The notes under the pieces were generated by a model that saw nothing but the letters and a program-made list of their open reading frames with translations, did not search any database and was not told where the DNA came from. Of a stretch of DNA of 64,000 nucleotides, positions 10,746 through 21,552 are shown one piece after another. A program made the position numbers and the translations under genes. Each line of letters starts with the position of its first letter. The stretch's first letter is position 1. Origin of the DNA: Diphasiastrum complanatum (taxonomy: Eukaryota; Streptophyta; Lycopodiopsida; Lycopodiales; Lycopodiaceae); contig CM055097.1 of the NCBI GenBank assembly GCA_029204225.1, positions 45,713,038-45,777,037 of the forward strand, given 5' to 3'.

Positions 10746-12468
10746 TATATTGACTCAGGAGCCACAAGACACATGACAGGTAACAAGAATTGATTCAGTA
10801 GTTTGAAGGTGTTGGATAATGGAACATCTGTTTCACAAGCAAATGGTGAGGTGTGCATGATCAAGGGGATAGGTACAGTTTCAATCCAACTGCCTGATGA
10901 CAAAAGCAGGATGATCAGGGAGGTACTTTACGTACCAGGTTTGAAGAAAAATCTACTTTCTGTTGGAGTCATTACTGATCAAAACTTGAAAGTAGAATTC
11001 GCCCATGATCGTTGCTTTGTGAAGGATGCGAACCAAAAGTTCAAAGTTATTGCGAATGGAATAAGAGAGCCCAATACAAAATTGTACAGGTTGAATGCTA
11101 CAATCAAGGGGCAACATGGACTTGTATCATCCGTTCCTTCGCAAACTGAGTCGTGGCACAAGAGGCTTGGTCACTTGAACTTGGGAAGCCTCAATTTGAT
11201 GAGAAAATTGGAGATGGTAACAGGACTGCCTACCATAGAAGATCACCTGAAATCGATGTGCGAATCTTGTGTATATGGAAAGCAGCATCGAGAGAAGTTC
11301 AATAAAGGGGGTGTTGCAAGAGCAAAGAACATCCTGGATTTAATCCACACAGATTTATGCGGGCCTATGAGGACCATGTCCTTAGGAAAAGCCTTCTATT
11401 TCATGACCTTTATTGATGATATGTCACGTAAGACGTGGATCTACTTCTTGAAGAAGAAATCAAATGCATTTGATAACTTCAAGAACTTCAAAAACTTGGT
11501 CGAAAATCAGACAGGTAGGAAGATCAAAGTCCTAAGATCAGATAGTGGAGGTGAGTATAAGTCTAATGACTTCAATGATCTTTGTGATCAATGTGGGATT
11601 AAAAGACACTTTACACAAGCTCATACTCCTGCTCTCAATGGTGTAGCTGAGCGCAAAAATCGTACGATTGTGGAAAGTGCCAGATCTATGCTAGTTGAGA
11701 TGAAACTACCAAAAGATTTTTGGTCAGACGCATGTAGCACGACAGTCTATCTTCAAAATAGAAGTCCTACCATTGCCATACCAAAAATAACACCTGAGGA
11801 AGCATTCACAAAGAAAAAGCCAAAGGTGAACCACTTGTGAATCTTTGGATGTAAGGCCTTTGTACACATTCCTAAGGAAGAGAGATGTAAACTTGATGTA
11901 AAAGCTATCAAGTGCATATTCCTAGGATATGATGATCGCGTGAAGGGCTAGAGATGTTTTGATCCAGTCGAAAACAAAATCCATATAAGCCGAGATGTTA
12001 TCTTTGATGAATCGAAGATGTATGAAGACGAAGATGCTGAGAAGATAGACACATCCAGTAGGAAAGATGGTATAGTGAGGATACCACCTGATGATGATCC
12101 ATTCATTGACCTTCCGAGTGATGAACATGAGGATATATCTCAAGATACTACTACTCAACCTCAAGAAGCAGGTTGGAGAGGTAGGGACAAACCTTTTGGT
12201 GCAAGAAGGATTGAAATTGCAGGTGACAAACGCAAGGAGAAGGATGTATCGTGGGATACATTTTCACCAAGAAGCCGATCACCTGACAGAAAGCTCCCTA
12301 AGTGGTTTGAGAGATTGATGGAGAGCCGCGACATAGATGACTTTCCAGGATCATCTAACCAGGGAGAGCTACGAAGATCAACAAGAGAGAAGATACTACC
12401 AGAAAGCTATGAAGCAAATTATGCTCTCTTATCTAGCATTATTCAAAGCAAAGAACCTTCGACTTATA
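10746..12468 (+). pseudogene. element B protease and integrase
   Basis: The protease active site DSGATRHMTG begins at 10752. After the linker comes the integrase zinc-binding part WHKRLGHLNLGSL ... CESCVYGKQH (about 11154-11285). The DDE core follows, with its first Asp in LIHTDLCGPM (about 11340), its second in LRSDSGGEY (about 11535) and its Glu in VAERKNRTI (about 11646). The C-terminal part holds IFGCKAFVHIP and FLGYDD. An acidic hinge follows (12018-12470). Stops lie at 10791 (W in E), 11838 and 11949. All catalytic residues remain readable. Confidence 0.9.
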
Positions 12469-13193
12469 GTGAAGCGAAGGATGATGACATTTGGATCAAG
12501 GCCATGGGAGAGGAGATGGAGTCAACTGCTAAGCATAGCACATGGGACTTAGTAGAACCACCGGTTGGCAAGAAACCCATTGGTTGCAAATGGGTATACA
12601 GAACTAAGTACCATGCAGATGGAAGTATAGCAAAGCACAAAGCAAGATTGGTGATCAAAGGGTACGCACAAAATAAAGGCATTGACTATGAGGAGACCTT
12701 TGCGTCGGTTTGTAAGTGAAATAATCTACGTCTACTTATTGCTTTAGCTTCACATTTTGGTTGGCCTTTGCATCAGATGGATGTGAAATCTGCTTTTCTA
12801 AATGGTGAGTTAGAAGAAGAAGTGTTCATGGATCAACCTGAAGGCTTTGTAACAAAAGGACAGGAAAATAAAGTATGTCGCTTGAAGAAAGCGCTTTATG
12901 GTCTTAAACAAGCACCACGTGCGTGGTATAGCAGGATTGATGCCTACTTTCGTTCAAAGGGGATGGCGAGAACACATTCTGATCCAAATCTATATGTCTT
13001 ATGCTTTGATGGTATGGTTTCTTTGATTGCTCTTTATGTTGATGACTTGATTATTACGGGAAATAATCAAGAGATGATAGACATGATCAAGAAAGACCTC
13101 ATGGAACAATTTGAGATGACGGATCTCAGCCTGATGCATTACTGCCTTGGAGTAGAAGTGTGGCAAAAAGGACATGTAGTGGGTAAAACCTAG
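12469..13193 (+). pseudogene. element B reverse transcriptase
   Basis: RT blocks run in order: WDLVEPPVGKKPIGCKWVY, KARLVIKGYAQNKGIDY, then, after a TGA at 12717, HQMDVKSAFLNGELEEEVFM, LYGLKQAPRAWY and the catalytic box LYVDDLIITG (YVDD at 13035-13046). The TGA at 12717 falls at the same codon as a TGA in element E, so it predates the split of the two copies. The segment ends with a TAG at 13191 where E has CAG. Confidence 0.92.
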
Positions 13194-13985
13194 GTGAAGT
13201 ATGTCAAAGAGTTGCTACACAGGTTTAGGTTGCAGGATTGCAAACCAGTAAACACTCCTATTGAACCGGGTAAAAAGCTTTCTAAGTTTGAAGAATCACA
13301 GTCATTTGATGCTACGCTATATAGATAGTTAGTAGGGAGCTTGATTTACCTTACCACAACTAGACCAGATATATGCTATGCTGTTGGCATTGTAAGTCAG
13401 TTTATGGCAGCACCTACGAAAATGCATTGAAAAGCAGCTAAACGCATTTTGTGTTATGTGAAAGGCACTTTAGAGTATGGCTTGATTTACAGGAAGCATG
13501 ATAGTTTACCTGAGTTGTGTGGCTATGTGAATGCGGACTGGAGAGGTGACTATGATGATCGTAGATCCACCACAGGATATATATTCCAGTTTTTTGGTAA
13601 TTGCTTTTCCTGGTCTAGTAAGAAGCAAAGTACAATTGCTCTTTCCACCACAGAAGAAGAGTATAAGGCAATGTGTAGTGCTGCACAAGAAGCTATATGG
13701 TTGAGACAAATCTTGGAAGAAATTGGCATGAAGCAGAAAAATCCCATGACTTTACATAGCGACAGTCAGAGTGGCATTCAGCTAGCAAAGAATCCAGTGT
13801 TCCATGCAAGAACTAAACACATTGAGATTCAATATCACTTCATACGTGAGAGGCTGCTGAGTCGTGAAATTCATGTTGTTCATTGTAGCACAGAAGAACA
13901 ACTAGCTGATATTTTCACTAAGCCACTTACTGGAGAAAAGTTTGATAAGTTTAGATCAAAGCTTTCTGTACTTAAAGTTTGCTGA
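13194..13985 (+). pseudogene. element B RNase H and end of polyprotein
   Basis: RT-RNase H connection blocks ([18 protein letters not shown]) lead to RNase H: YVNADWRGDYDDRRSTTGY (metal-binding Asp), LSTTEEEY, SDSQSGIQLAKNPVFHARTK and HIEIQYHFIRERL, ending with DIFTKPL and a normal stop at 13983. Internal stops at 13326 (Gln in E) and 13428 (Trp in E) are C-to-T and G-to-A changes. The polypurine tract follows at about 14028. Confidence 0.92.
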
Positions 13986-14038
13986 CTTTAAAGCTATGTA
14001 TATGAATGTATAAAAAGTGACTCTACTTTAAGGGAGAG

Positions 14039-14314
14039 AGTTAGAATTAAAGTTAGAATTACTGTTTATTGTACTGTGGGTCCTATCAGTGGATAAGGAT
14101 CAGTTGGCCTCGCCACGAGGCAAGTTGACGGGACACGCGTCCCACCAACGGCAACCTGGGTCATGCATGGGTTGCCTGAGTGAACAACTATATGTACAGT
14201 GTAATTTCATTTTGAAGATACACAGTTGCTATGTGATCTTGCTGAGGAGAGTGATTTTCTGTCTGTGTTACTGTGTAGCATGATCTGTGTTCCTGTGCAA
14301 AGCAAATTCTAAGT
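14039..14314 (+). repeat. 3' LTR of element B
   Basis: It matches 8259-8535 end to end. The purine-rich tract AAGGGAGAG just before it is the polypurine tract that primes plus-strand synthesis. The last base is followed by target duplication GTAAA. Confidence 0.92.
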
Positions 14315-14479
14315 GTAAACACATCGAGATTCGATATCACTATGTCAGGAGAAAGGTTCTTGACAAAGAGGTAAGCCTAACGTACTGTTGGATGCAAGAC
14401 ATGATTGCATATGTGTTTACCAAGGCTTTGAGCATTAATGCACACAACAAGGCATTAGCGGATCCAGATTAAGGGGGGA
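14315..14479 (+). pseudogene. element A RNase H, last part, and polypurine tract
   Basis: This is the continuation of element A after the nested element B: KHIEIRYHYVRRKVLDKE and YVFTKAL, the conserved end of copia RNase H, with a stop at 14470-14472. AAGGGGGGA at 14471-14479 is the polypurine tract, directly abutting the 3' LTR. Joined to 8253 across one copy of the target duplication, it restores R-S-K-H-I-E-I. Confidence 0.85.
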
Positions 14480-15396
14480 TGTTGGATTTATTCCTCTACT
14501 CTCATAAATCCCATATTAATCTAGTTCCATTCATATTGCTGCAATTTTACATGTATTGTCGTATAGTCTGCAAAAATACTCTATTACTAAAGACAAGCAA
14601 GAGAATGGCACCAGATTTGTCAGAGTTGGCCGACTTATCGGGGAGTCTAACTTATCGACTCAACCGACATATTGGAAAAACCCTACTTGTCCGACATATC
14701 ATGGAAGTCTGACTTATCGACTATCCCACCTTAATTGGCCATGGCAACAACTCGCTTGACTCTGAATAGTCGAAGTTTTCTCACGCCCACTTCATGTACT
14801 GTGCAACGACTTGGACAATGACCACAATCTCCTCCAGACGGCTCCACACCACCTTCTTTGTACACTCATCTACACAAATGTAAATTGTATATAGATGACC
14901 ATTGTAATCTAATTAAGCAAGTGGATCAATTATAGAGATTTACAGAGAGACAGACACTATAGATGGCTTTATGCATTGATTCTTTCTGTTAGACTGACTG
15001 TTAGTAATAAAATATAGAGCGAAGTTAGCTTCCTGAGCATGCAGTTTCGTCCGCTATTGTCTTGTGCTCATAACATCAAGCTGACTTGTATTTCTATACA
15101 TTAATCTAAATCAATCACTGTCTTTTATTGCATTCAGATTTTTTGTCAAAATTGTATGCGTTGCTACTACGTCTTCATGTTTGACTTTCTTATTGCTTTG
15201 TTTGATTGTCTGCTCTTCCGCTTCCTCAAACAACTACGCAATTAAGCTCTACTTTACTTTTGTGTTCACCTACTATTGTTTTAGTGCATGCATTGAGGGA
15301 ATTAGTCGACCACTACCTTCGTGCAATAATAGGATAGTTCTGATCTGATTGCTCGACGCGTCTGAGTCTTTGGACTCTCCACCATTTTCCCCGACA
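14480..15396 (+). repeat. 3' LTR of element A
   Basis: It begins TGTTGGATTTATTCC directly after the polypurine tract and ends CCCCGACA, giving a 917-bp TG...CA LTR. Its start matches the start of the minus-strand solo LTR (61229 leftwards), and the block CTATTGTCTTGTGCTCA near 15053 is shared with the LTRs of element C and that solo LTR. No 5' partner was found; the bases after it (TGAAC) are an unpaired target site. Confidence 0.75.
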
Positions 15397-15459
15397 TGAA
15401 CTACTCAAGGAGGCTGATAAGCAGTGAGCACTAAATGACAATACTCAAACTACACACTA

Positions 15460-16560
15460 ATAGAACTCTATGAGTTCAAGTTCAAGAACAAAGGAAAGTG
15501 GTCCAAAAGGCAAGATCAAGGTTAGTCATCTTCTTTTGAGGGTAAAAAAGAGCAAGTCAAAGTTGAAGTGCTATGTGTTATTTCTAACCATGGTGGTTTG
15601 ATGGAAAATGAACAAGTTTGTGATCTTTATTCTATTTCAAAGTCACATAGTTTGTCTTATTCTAGATCTAGCTCAAGATCTAATATGCCTTTTCATATAG
15701 TACATTTGGATGTGCATTATTGTACCAGTGCTTTGAGTAATGGTGGAGCAAAGATGTATGTGACTTGCATTGATGACCATTGTTGGATCTATCTTCTAAT
15801 GAGTAAGAATGAAGTCCTGGATGTTTTTCTCAAGTTCAAAAATGATATGGAGAGTCAATTCAACATAAAGATCAAGTTCTTGAAGTTGGCAAATGGAGAT
15901 GAAGACCTATCAACAACGTTGAAAGAGTTTTATGTGGCACTTGGGATCAAGAGGGAGCTTTCAAACTCGAAGGTTTCACATGGAGTGGAAGAGAGGAATT
16001 AAAATCTTTGTGAAAGAGCTAAAGTCATGAGGTTGGATGGAAATCTTCCTAAGTCTTTCTAGGGTGAAGCTTTGATGTGTGCTAAATTTGTTTGCAATAG
16101 GTGGTCAAATAAAGACTTGGATAGTAAGAGTTCATTTGAGATTCTTTTTGGTAAGAAGCCAAGTATCAAGCATTTGAAGATCTTTGGTAGTACTTGCTAT
16201 GCCAACTCATCCTCTAAATATTTGAAGGGGATCTTTGTTGGCTGTAATGAAGTAAGAGAAGCTTATAGAGTTTACATTCCTAAGTAAAAAATGGTTCACA
16301 TTTCTATAGATGTTGTCTTTGTACAGGAGAATGTGGATAAGCTTGATGTTGTTGATCTTGATGAATCTAACATTTTTGATGGTGATGAAGATCATTCTTC
16401 AGATGGTGATGATGGAGATGCCTCTCAAAGTCAAGTTCCAAGAATATCCTAAAGGAAAAGGCAAAAGCCATCAAGGCTTACATATGATGAGAAGGGTAAG
16501 CAAGTTGTGGAAGGTACAAACTTTGCTTTACTCACATATTTTGGTACATCTTCTTGTGTA
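15460..16560 (+). pseudogene. copia integrase relic of a further lineage
   Basis: From 15568 the frame reads FHIVHLDVHYC (integrase first Asp block), YVTCIDDHCWIYLLMSKNEV and FLKLANGDEDLS, where the usual DNGGEY block is altered. Then come VEERN (Glu block) and a stop. After a short gap, 16072-16287 reads SFEILFGKKPSIKHLKIFG and GIFVGCNEVREAYRVYIP. An acidic Asp/Ser-rich hinge follows to about 16560. The second catalytic Asp region is degraded and several stops are present. RT and RNase H are missing on the right. Confidence 0.75.
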
Positions 16561-16904
16561 GATGATGGTATGCAAGTGGATGGATGTCTTCATGAAATGG
16601 ATGTTATTAAAACTCACTTTACCTATCTAACTTCATGTTTGAGCTATGTGATGTCAATGGTGGCTCATATTTGGGAATTCTGGACACATACACTTCACAT
16701 GAAGTGAAATATGGAGGAAGCATGAAAGAATTTGTTGATTAGTCACATTTATTGTTGCTTGCTCTTATTTTACAGAGATATCAAAGGTGGAAGCATGGAG
16801 GGATCATAACATTTACATTCTATTTTGTTCTTCATGTACTAGTTTCATCTTAATATGTAAAATTGATGTAAGAAATAGTGAACCATCCAACATGGAAATT
16901 ATCT

Positions 16905-16969
<65 letters not shown>
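16905..16969. repeat. compound (CT)n(AT)n microsatellite
   Basis: A CT tract to about 16928 switches to an AT tract ending at 16969. The short frame through it is an artefact of the repeat. Confidence 0.95.
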
Positions 16970-16970
<1 letters not shown>

Positions 16971-16980
16971 TAGTTGTGAG

Positions 16981-17220
16981 TGCCCATCGTTGACGGGCAA
17001 TGGACGACCGATGACGGGCGGCCGACAATTTGGGTTATGGCCGATGGTTTGGGTTGAATGTCAATGGTTTGGATCAAAAGTTGTCAGTGACAATTAGCCA
17101 AAATTTTGGGTGGTGGCCGATAGTTTGGGTGGACGGCCAATGATCGTACAAATATGGTGCGGATTTATGTGGCCACCGACGATCTGGGTGACGGCCGACG
17201 ATTTGCATGGTGGCCAATCT
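16981..17220. repeat. degenerate short repeats built on GGCCGATGGTTTGGGT
   Basis: Variants of GGCC-GAT/AAT-(G)-TTTGGGT recur irregularly at about 17018, 17040, 17062, 17105 and 17195, with related GACGGGC phrases at the start. No coding frame crosses them. The origin is unknown, possibly a decayed minisatellite. Confidence 0.5.
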
Positions 17221-19459
17221 CGCACATCTCACATCTTGAATATCTAACATATCTCACACATCTCGACTATAGTAGGGGTCAAAATTTAACCATGTTCAAC
17301 AATAGCACAGAGAATATCTTAATAAAAAGTTGACGGGGGCGGGCGATCCGTGTTTGCAAATGTTTGTTAATGGGCGACCCACAGTTCAAAGTGAATATAT
17401 TGTTCATGCATTATTGGAGGGTTTGTGGATCCCAAGGCAACCCTGATGGTTCCCACACTTTTTTAAATTTGAATAAAAAGAGAGGCAAGACTGGACCAAT
17501 AGGATTCAGAGGCCAGGGTCCTCCTCTCTACTATAAAAAGTGACCAACTCGAGTTGTTCCTGATGTTCATTTCCTCATTTCAATAAAGCAGATTGGTTCT
17601 CTTTAGAAATGGATTGATGAATGTCCTTGCTCTTCCTCTCTTCTCCTCCATTTCTCATGCTTTCTTTGTATTTGCTAATTGTTGGATCTGATCATTATTG
17701 GGATTGCTATTTCTTATGCTTTTTGTAAGAGAGAAAGGGAGAGAGAGAAGAGTAAGTTTCTATCATTGTTGTGGATTTAGGGTTAATGGAAGTAGGGTTA
17801 ATGGATGTAGTGTTAATGCTTAGTGTTAATGGATGTTAGTGTTAGATCCTCCATTCATGTTGAAATCTGAACTATACTATCGTTCTCATGGAAATGAACC
17901 TACGCGTGACAACTAACTCCGTCTCTTTGATGCTAGATTGACTAGATCTTGGATTCAGGTTAGGCAAGGAAAGAAACCCACTACATGCATGTGGTATGTA
18001 TGTGTGTTTTGTTGGAATTCAATGCTCAGCCTCAATAATGAGCATCCTGAAAGTTGTATAGAACCCAGAAAAAGAAGGCTCGAGTTTTTCAAAAGGTTGA
18101 AAAATCCAGTGTCTGATTCTTTCCAACCCAATGTCATTCTTGTCAAAAAGAGATTTTTTGACCCTGAATCAGATCAAATCGAATCGAGACAAAAATTATT
18201 TGGGTGTTTTCGATCTTAGATCGAGTCAGAAATTATTTGGGCGTGTTCGATCCTAGATCGAGTTAGATCGGGTCTGATAAATCCGACCCATGTGCATATT
18301 TTCACCCTAGTATAAATTTCTGACCCTTTGTATATTTTTTGATACTATGTTACTTTTCGACCCAGTGCATAAAATCCGACCCATTGTAAAATTCGATACT
18401 GTTGAACCCATTGCAAAATCTGATACTATCGATCAGAAATTTGAATTTTTGACAAGAAAAAAGGTCAAAAATATACAAAGGGTCAAAAATATACAATGGA
18501 ATAAATCCGCCTTGACCCTAGCTTCTTTGCATTTGTTTTTCTTTTGCTGCATTTTCCAACTCAGGTCTAGTATTTCTCAATGACAACATGGTGCTCTTCG
18601 TGAATCAGCTCCTCTTCTTCTATCTATTATAATATTAATTCTTGTAGGATATATGATGTTTCCGCCCTTCATGAGAGCAATTATCTGGCTCCTGCACTGC
18701 AAATCAGCTGAAGCAAATAAGAAAGCCATGTACGGTTATTTATTGAGACACCCTCACAAGTGTTACATGCATCTATTTCCCAATGATCAAACTAACTAGC
18801 TTGTGGTAACAGTTGTGGGGTTCAATTCAGTTCAAGCATTTTTTTTTCTTTATTTTAGAATGGAATTCAATATAGTTGATCTATAATTAGATCTGATTTT
18901 TCACAGTGTACACATAGTTATTACTTTTGGCTAGATGACTTTAGAGAGAGGAGAGAGTCATCTTTCATGCCAATTAATAGACTTAAATGTGTAGAGAGAA
19001 GGCTTGAGTGATGTAAATAAAAATCCAAAATAGATTCAAACATTAGATCTAGGCCAAGTGTGAATGCAGAAGCCGTTGAAGATCATCAGCTAGACAAAAC
19101 ACTCACAAACTTGCTTCTAAGATCAAATAAACATTATACATGATTGAGATGACAAAAATTAAAGTTTATGGATAAATATGAAATAATATATATGTAGGTC
19201 ACACAACAACTATAAACTCATTAATGCATTCATTAATAGCATTCGACACTAGCTACTATATCAATCTCCAAAACAAATGTAGAAAAAAGGGCAAAATCAA
19301 GATAATAATCCAACAGAATGATCTCCAATACAATGTTCAACCACTCAAAATATTTCTTCATACATTATCTTCTATTTATAGGCATTAGAGATGTCTCTCT
19401 CTTCTCCCTCTCTAGAATCATATAGGCCTAAAATAGAAATGTGAACATTACCAAATTTG
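17221..19459. other. non-coding stretch with TATA-like motif and small repeats
   Basis: No gene is supported. CTATAAAAAG near 17530 followed 50 bp later by AATAAAG suggests an old LTR promoter and polyadenylation pair. Repeats of AGGGTTAATGGA lie at about 17777-17850. A 37-bp tandem pair lies at 18185-18258. The 93-codon frame at 17938-18219 has no recognisable domain. Confidence 0.4.
18185..18258. repeat. 37-bp tandem pair
   Basis: Two copies of CGAG..A(A/G)AAATTATTTGGG, continuing to TCGATC.TAGAT, start at 18185 and 18222 and differ at a few positions. Confidence 0.75.
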
Positions 19460-20033
19460 GTCCATATCAGTGTTGGGTAGGTATATAGGTGTATCAGCAA
19501 TGGTATCAACAATAGCATCATAGAACATACCCGTACAGTATATGATTTTGTGATACTATGGTCAATACTCGAACTGGGACGGTTTTAGCCCATCAATGCA
19601 CATTTTGATATCCAAATTAGGGCAAAAAATTTGAATTTAACATGGTATCAATATAGTATCCATTTTTAGTTAGTTTACAAAATTTACATATGTGATAAAT
19701 ATTATTCATGGTATCCTAAAGACATTGGTGGGCACGAACAAAGTATTGGCCTTTAAAATCATATGCATATTACATTTAAAAAGGTCACGCTTTTCATTAA
19801 ATGCATACTACCCTTTATAAGATGGCTAATTTTTAAAAAGAATTATATACTTAGACCCGGGTTTATACTCGGCTGGTATCACCCCTGCAATACCTAGGCC
19901 GGTTGATACCAGCCACCAATTCACAAACATGTTAATACTGATACCCGATTGCTATGAATTTTTTTTTAAAAGTATAAATCTAGGACCTGACTGGTACTAA
20001 AAATATCAATACCCGCCCAACACTGGTCCATAT
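19460..20033. mobile_element. hAT-type MITE, 558 bp, with perfect 8-bp target duplication
   Basis: The element spans 19468-20025. It starts CAGTGTTGGGTAGGTAT, and its other strand starts CAGTGTTGGGCGGGTAT, giving a 17-bp terminal inverted repeat with two mismatches. The flanks GTCCATAT (19460-19467 and 20026-20033) are identical. An 8-bp duplication and CAG-type ends are hallmarks of the hAT superfamily. There is no transposase frame inside, so it depends on an autonomous relative elsewhere. The interior repeats GGTATCA-like words but has no clear structure. Confidence 0.88.
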
Positions 20034-20305
20034 GGCCAAATTACATCAAATAAATGCCATTTTGTGGGACTTGAGGTCTAACACTTCTAGAACCTCTCCA
20101 AGAATAGCCAGTAATGCTATTTTAGTCCTTTTCACATCTATGAAACTTCTGAAAGATATTACATACAATTTTGGCCTCCATTAGCCCTAAAATAGTCGAG
20201 TAGCTAGTTGGCAATTTTTCACAAGCGATTCATTGTTGTATTGGAGATCATTCATTGGGATTACTAATTTGATTTTGCTCTCATACTTATAGTTATTATG
20301 GACAT

Positions 20306-20579
20306 TGTTGGAGTAGCTAGTTCTAGATGTTTATGATGAATGATGTAAGGATTTCTTAGGCACTATATGGCCTGCATAAAGAGTGTTAATATTCAAATCT
20401 ATTTAAATGTCTTTCATTTCTATTTAATCATGTACGATGTTTGTTTGATCATTGTAGCAAATCTGTGAGCGCTTTTGTCTAGCAAATGCTCCATAGAGGT
20501 TAGTGCAATCACTCAAGGCCTAGATCCTTATGTTTAAAGTAGGTTTGGATCTGGTTTTTTGACATGGCATCAAAGCTCC
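20306..20579 (+). repeat. putative 259-bp LTR followed by degenerate primer-binding site
   Basis: TGTTGGAGTAGC at 20306 to TTTTTTGACA at 20564 is followed directly by TGGCATCAAAGCTCC, a degenerate initiator-Met primer-binding site. About 780 bp further on comes a gag frame (21343), which fits a 5' LTR plus leader. No 3' LTR was identified. Confidence 0.5.
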
Positions 20580-21342
20580 AGGTTAGCCAAATATGGAAGT
20601 TTGCATTAGTGATTAAATCTTAAGGGTGACTTGATTCTATCATCATTTTTGTGATATGTGTGATCATTATCTCTACTAACACATTTATCGTGAGTTGTTA
20701 TCTTGAAGATCAAGTCATTTTTTAATCTTTGAAAAACCAGTAGCTCATGTTACCCTTTTTCTCATTATTCATCAAAAGATAGCCTTTATATGTGAAAGTG
20801 CTTGTGCATATTCAAACACATTTGTGTTTATTCTAGTTTTGTTGGAAATCTCCCTTGTGCATGTGTTAAGTTCCCTTTATCGTTGAATATTATCCTTAAT
20901 TTGATGAATTAAGATCTCATTAAGTGATGAACAACCTCCTTTAAGGCTGAGCATTTCCTCCCTTGTGGATGAATACTCTCCTTTGTGGGTGAAAGAGCTC
21001 CTCTTTGTGGATGAGCAAGAATATCAAGATTTTGCATATAGTTTTTTGTTGATTCACTAGATTGAATGCATTTATATTTTTAGATTTTTTATGGATCTCT
21101 TGTTGAAAAAGTTAAAACTTTATTCAAGAGTGTGTTCAATGCTTATTAGTTCTAGATTTCATTCTATGGAGGGAAGATCATTTGTTGATCAAGATTCTAC
21201 AAAAACTAGCATGCTATTCAACTAGTTCGTTGAGAAATAGTATTGGAAAGTTCCGAATCTTTGTGATTTAAAGTTTTGAGAGTCAAGTGAGTGCTAAGTG
21301 CACTAGAACAGTCCAAGATTAGTAGATGAAAGTCATAGTTCA

Positions 21343-21547
21343 TCATGGCTTCTCATGGAAGAATTATGCTGGAAGGAAGTGATAGACTCAACTCAATAAA
21401 TTACCAAATCTAGAAGGTAAGGATGAAGTCCTTTCTAGACTCAAAATGATGTTATGGATATTTTTGCTAATTTGGAGAAAACAACACAACAAGTACAAGT
21501 TCAAATAAGATTTGACAAGAGGCCTAAGAAAGCCCTCATGTCATCAA
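21343..21547 (+). pseudogene. gag relic, 5' part, target of element C
   Basis: ATG at 21343 opens MASHGRIMLEGSDRLN and then NYQI, the usual start of a UBN2-type gag, and decays through stops. The sequence is cut at 21552 by element C and resumes at 28642, where the same gag continues with KLASAHDAWKTLQKVHESK. It is the older host element of this nest. Confidence 0.55.
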
Positions 21548-21552
21548 CAAAC

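Larger units (their letters stand above)
8254..14319 (+). mobile_element. element B: structurally complete Ty1/copia retrotransposon
   Basis: Between near-matching 5-bp target duplications (GTAAG at 8254-8258, GTAAA at 14315-14319) lie a 277-bp 5' LTR, an adjacent primer-binding site, a 1.3-kb leader, a single gag-pol frame of 1378 codons, a polypurine tract at about 14028-14038 and a 276-bp 3' LTR. The module order is gag, protease, integrase, RT, RNase H, the Ty1/copia order. The two LTRs differ at roughly a dozen positions by eye (about 4%), so the insertion is fairly old. Ten internal stops make it non-autonomous. It is nested in the RNase H gene of element A, and element E on the opposite strand is a close relative. 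Confidence 0.95.
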
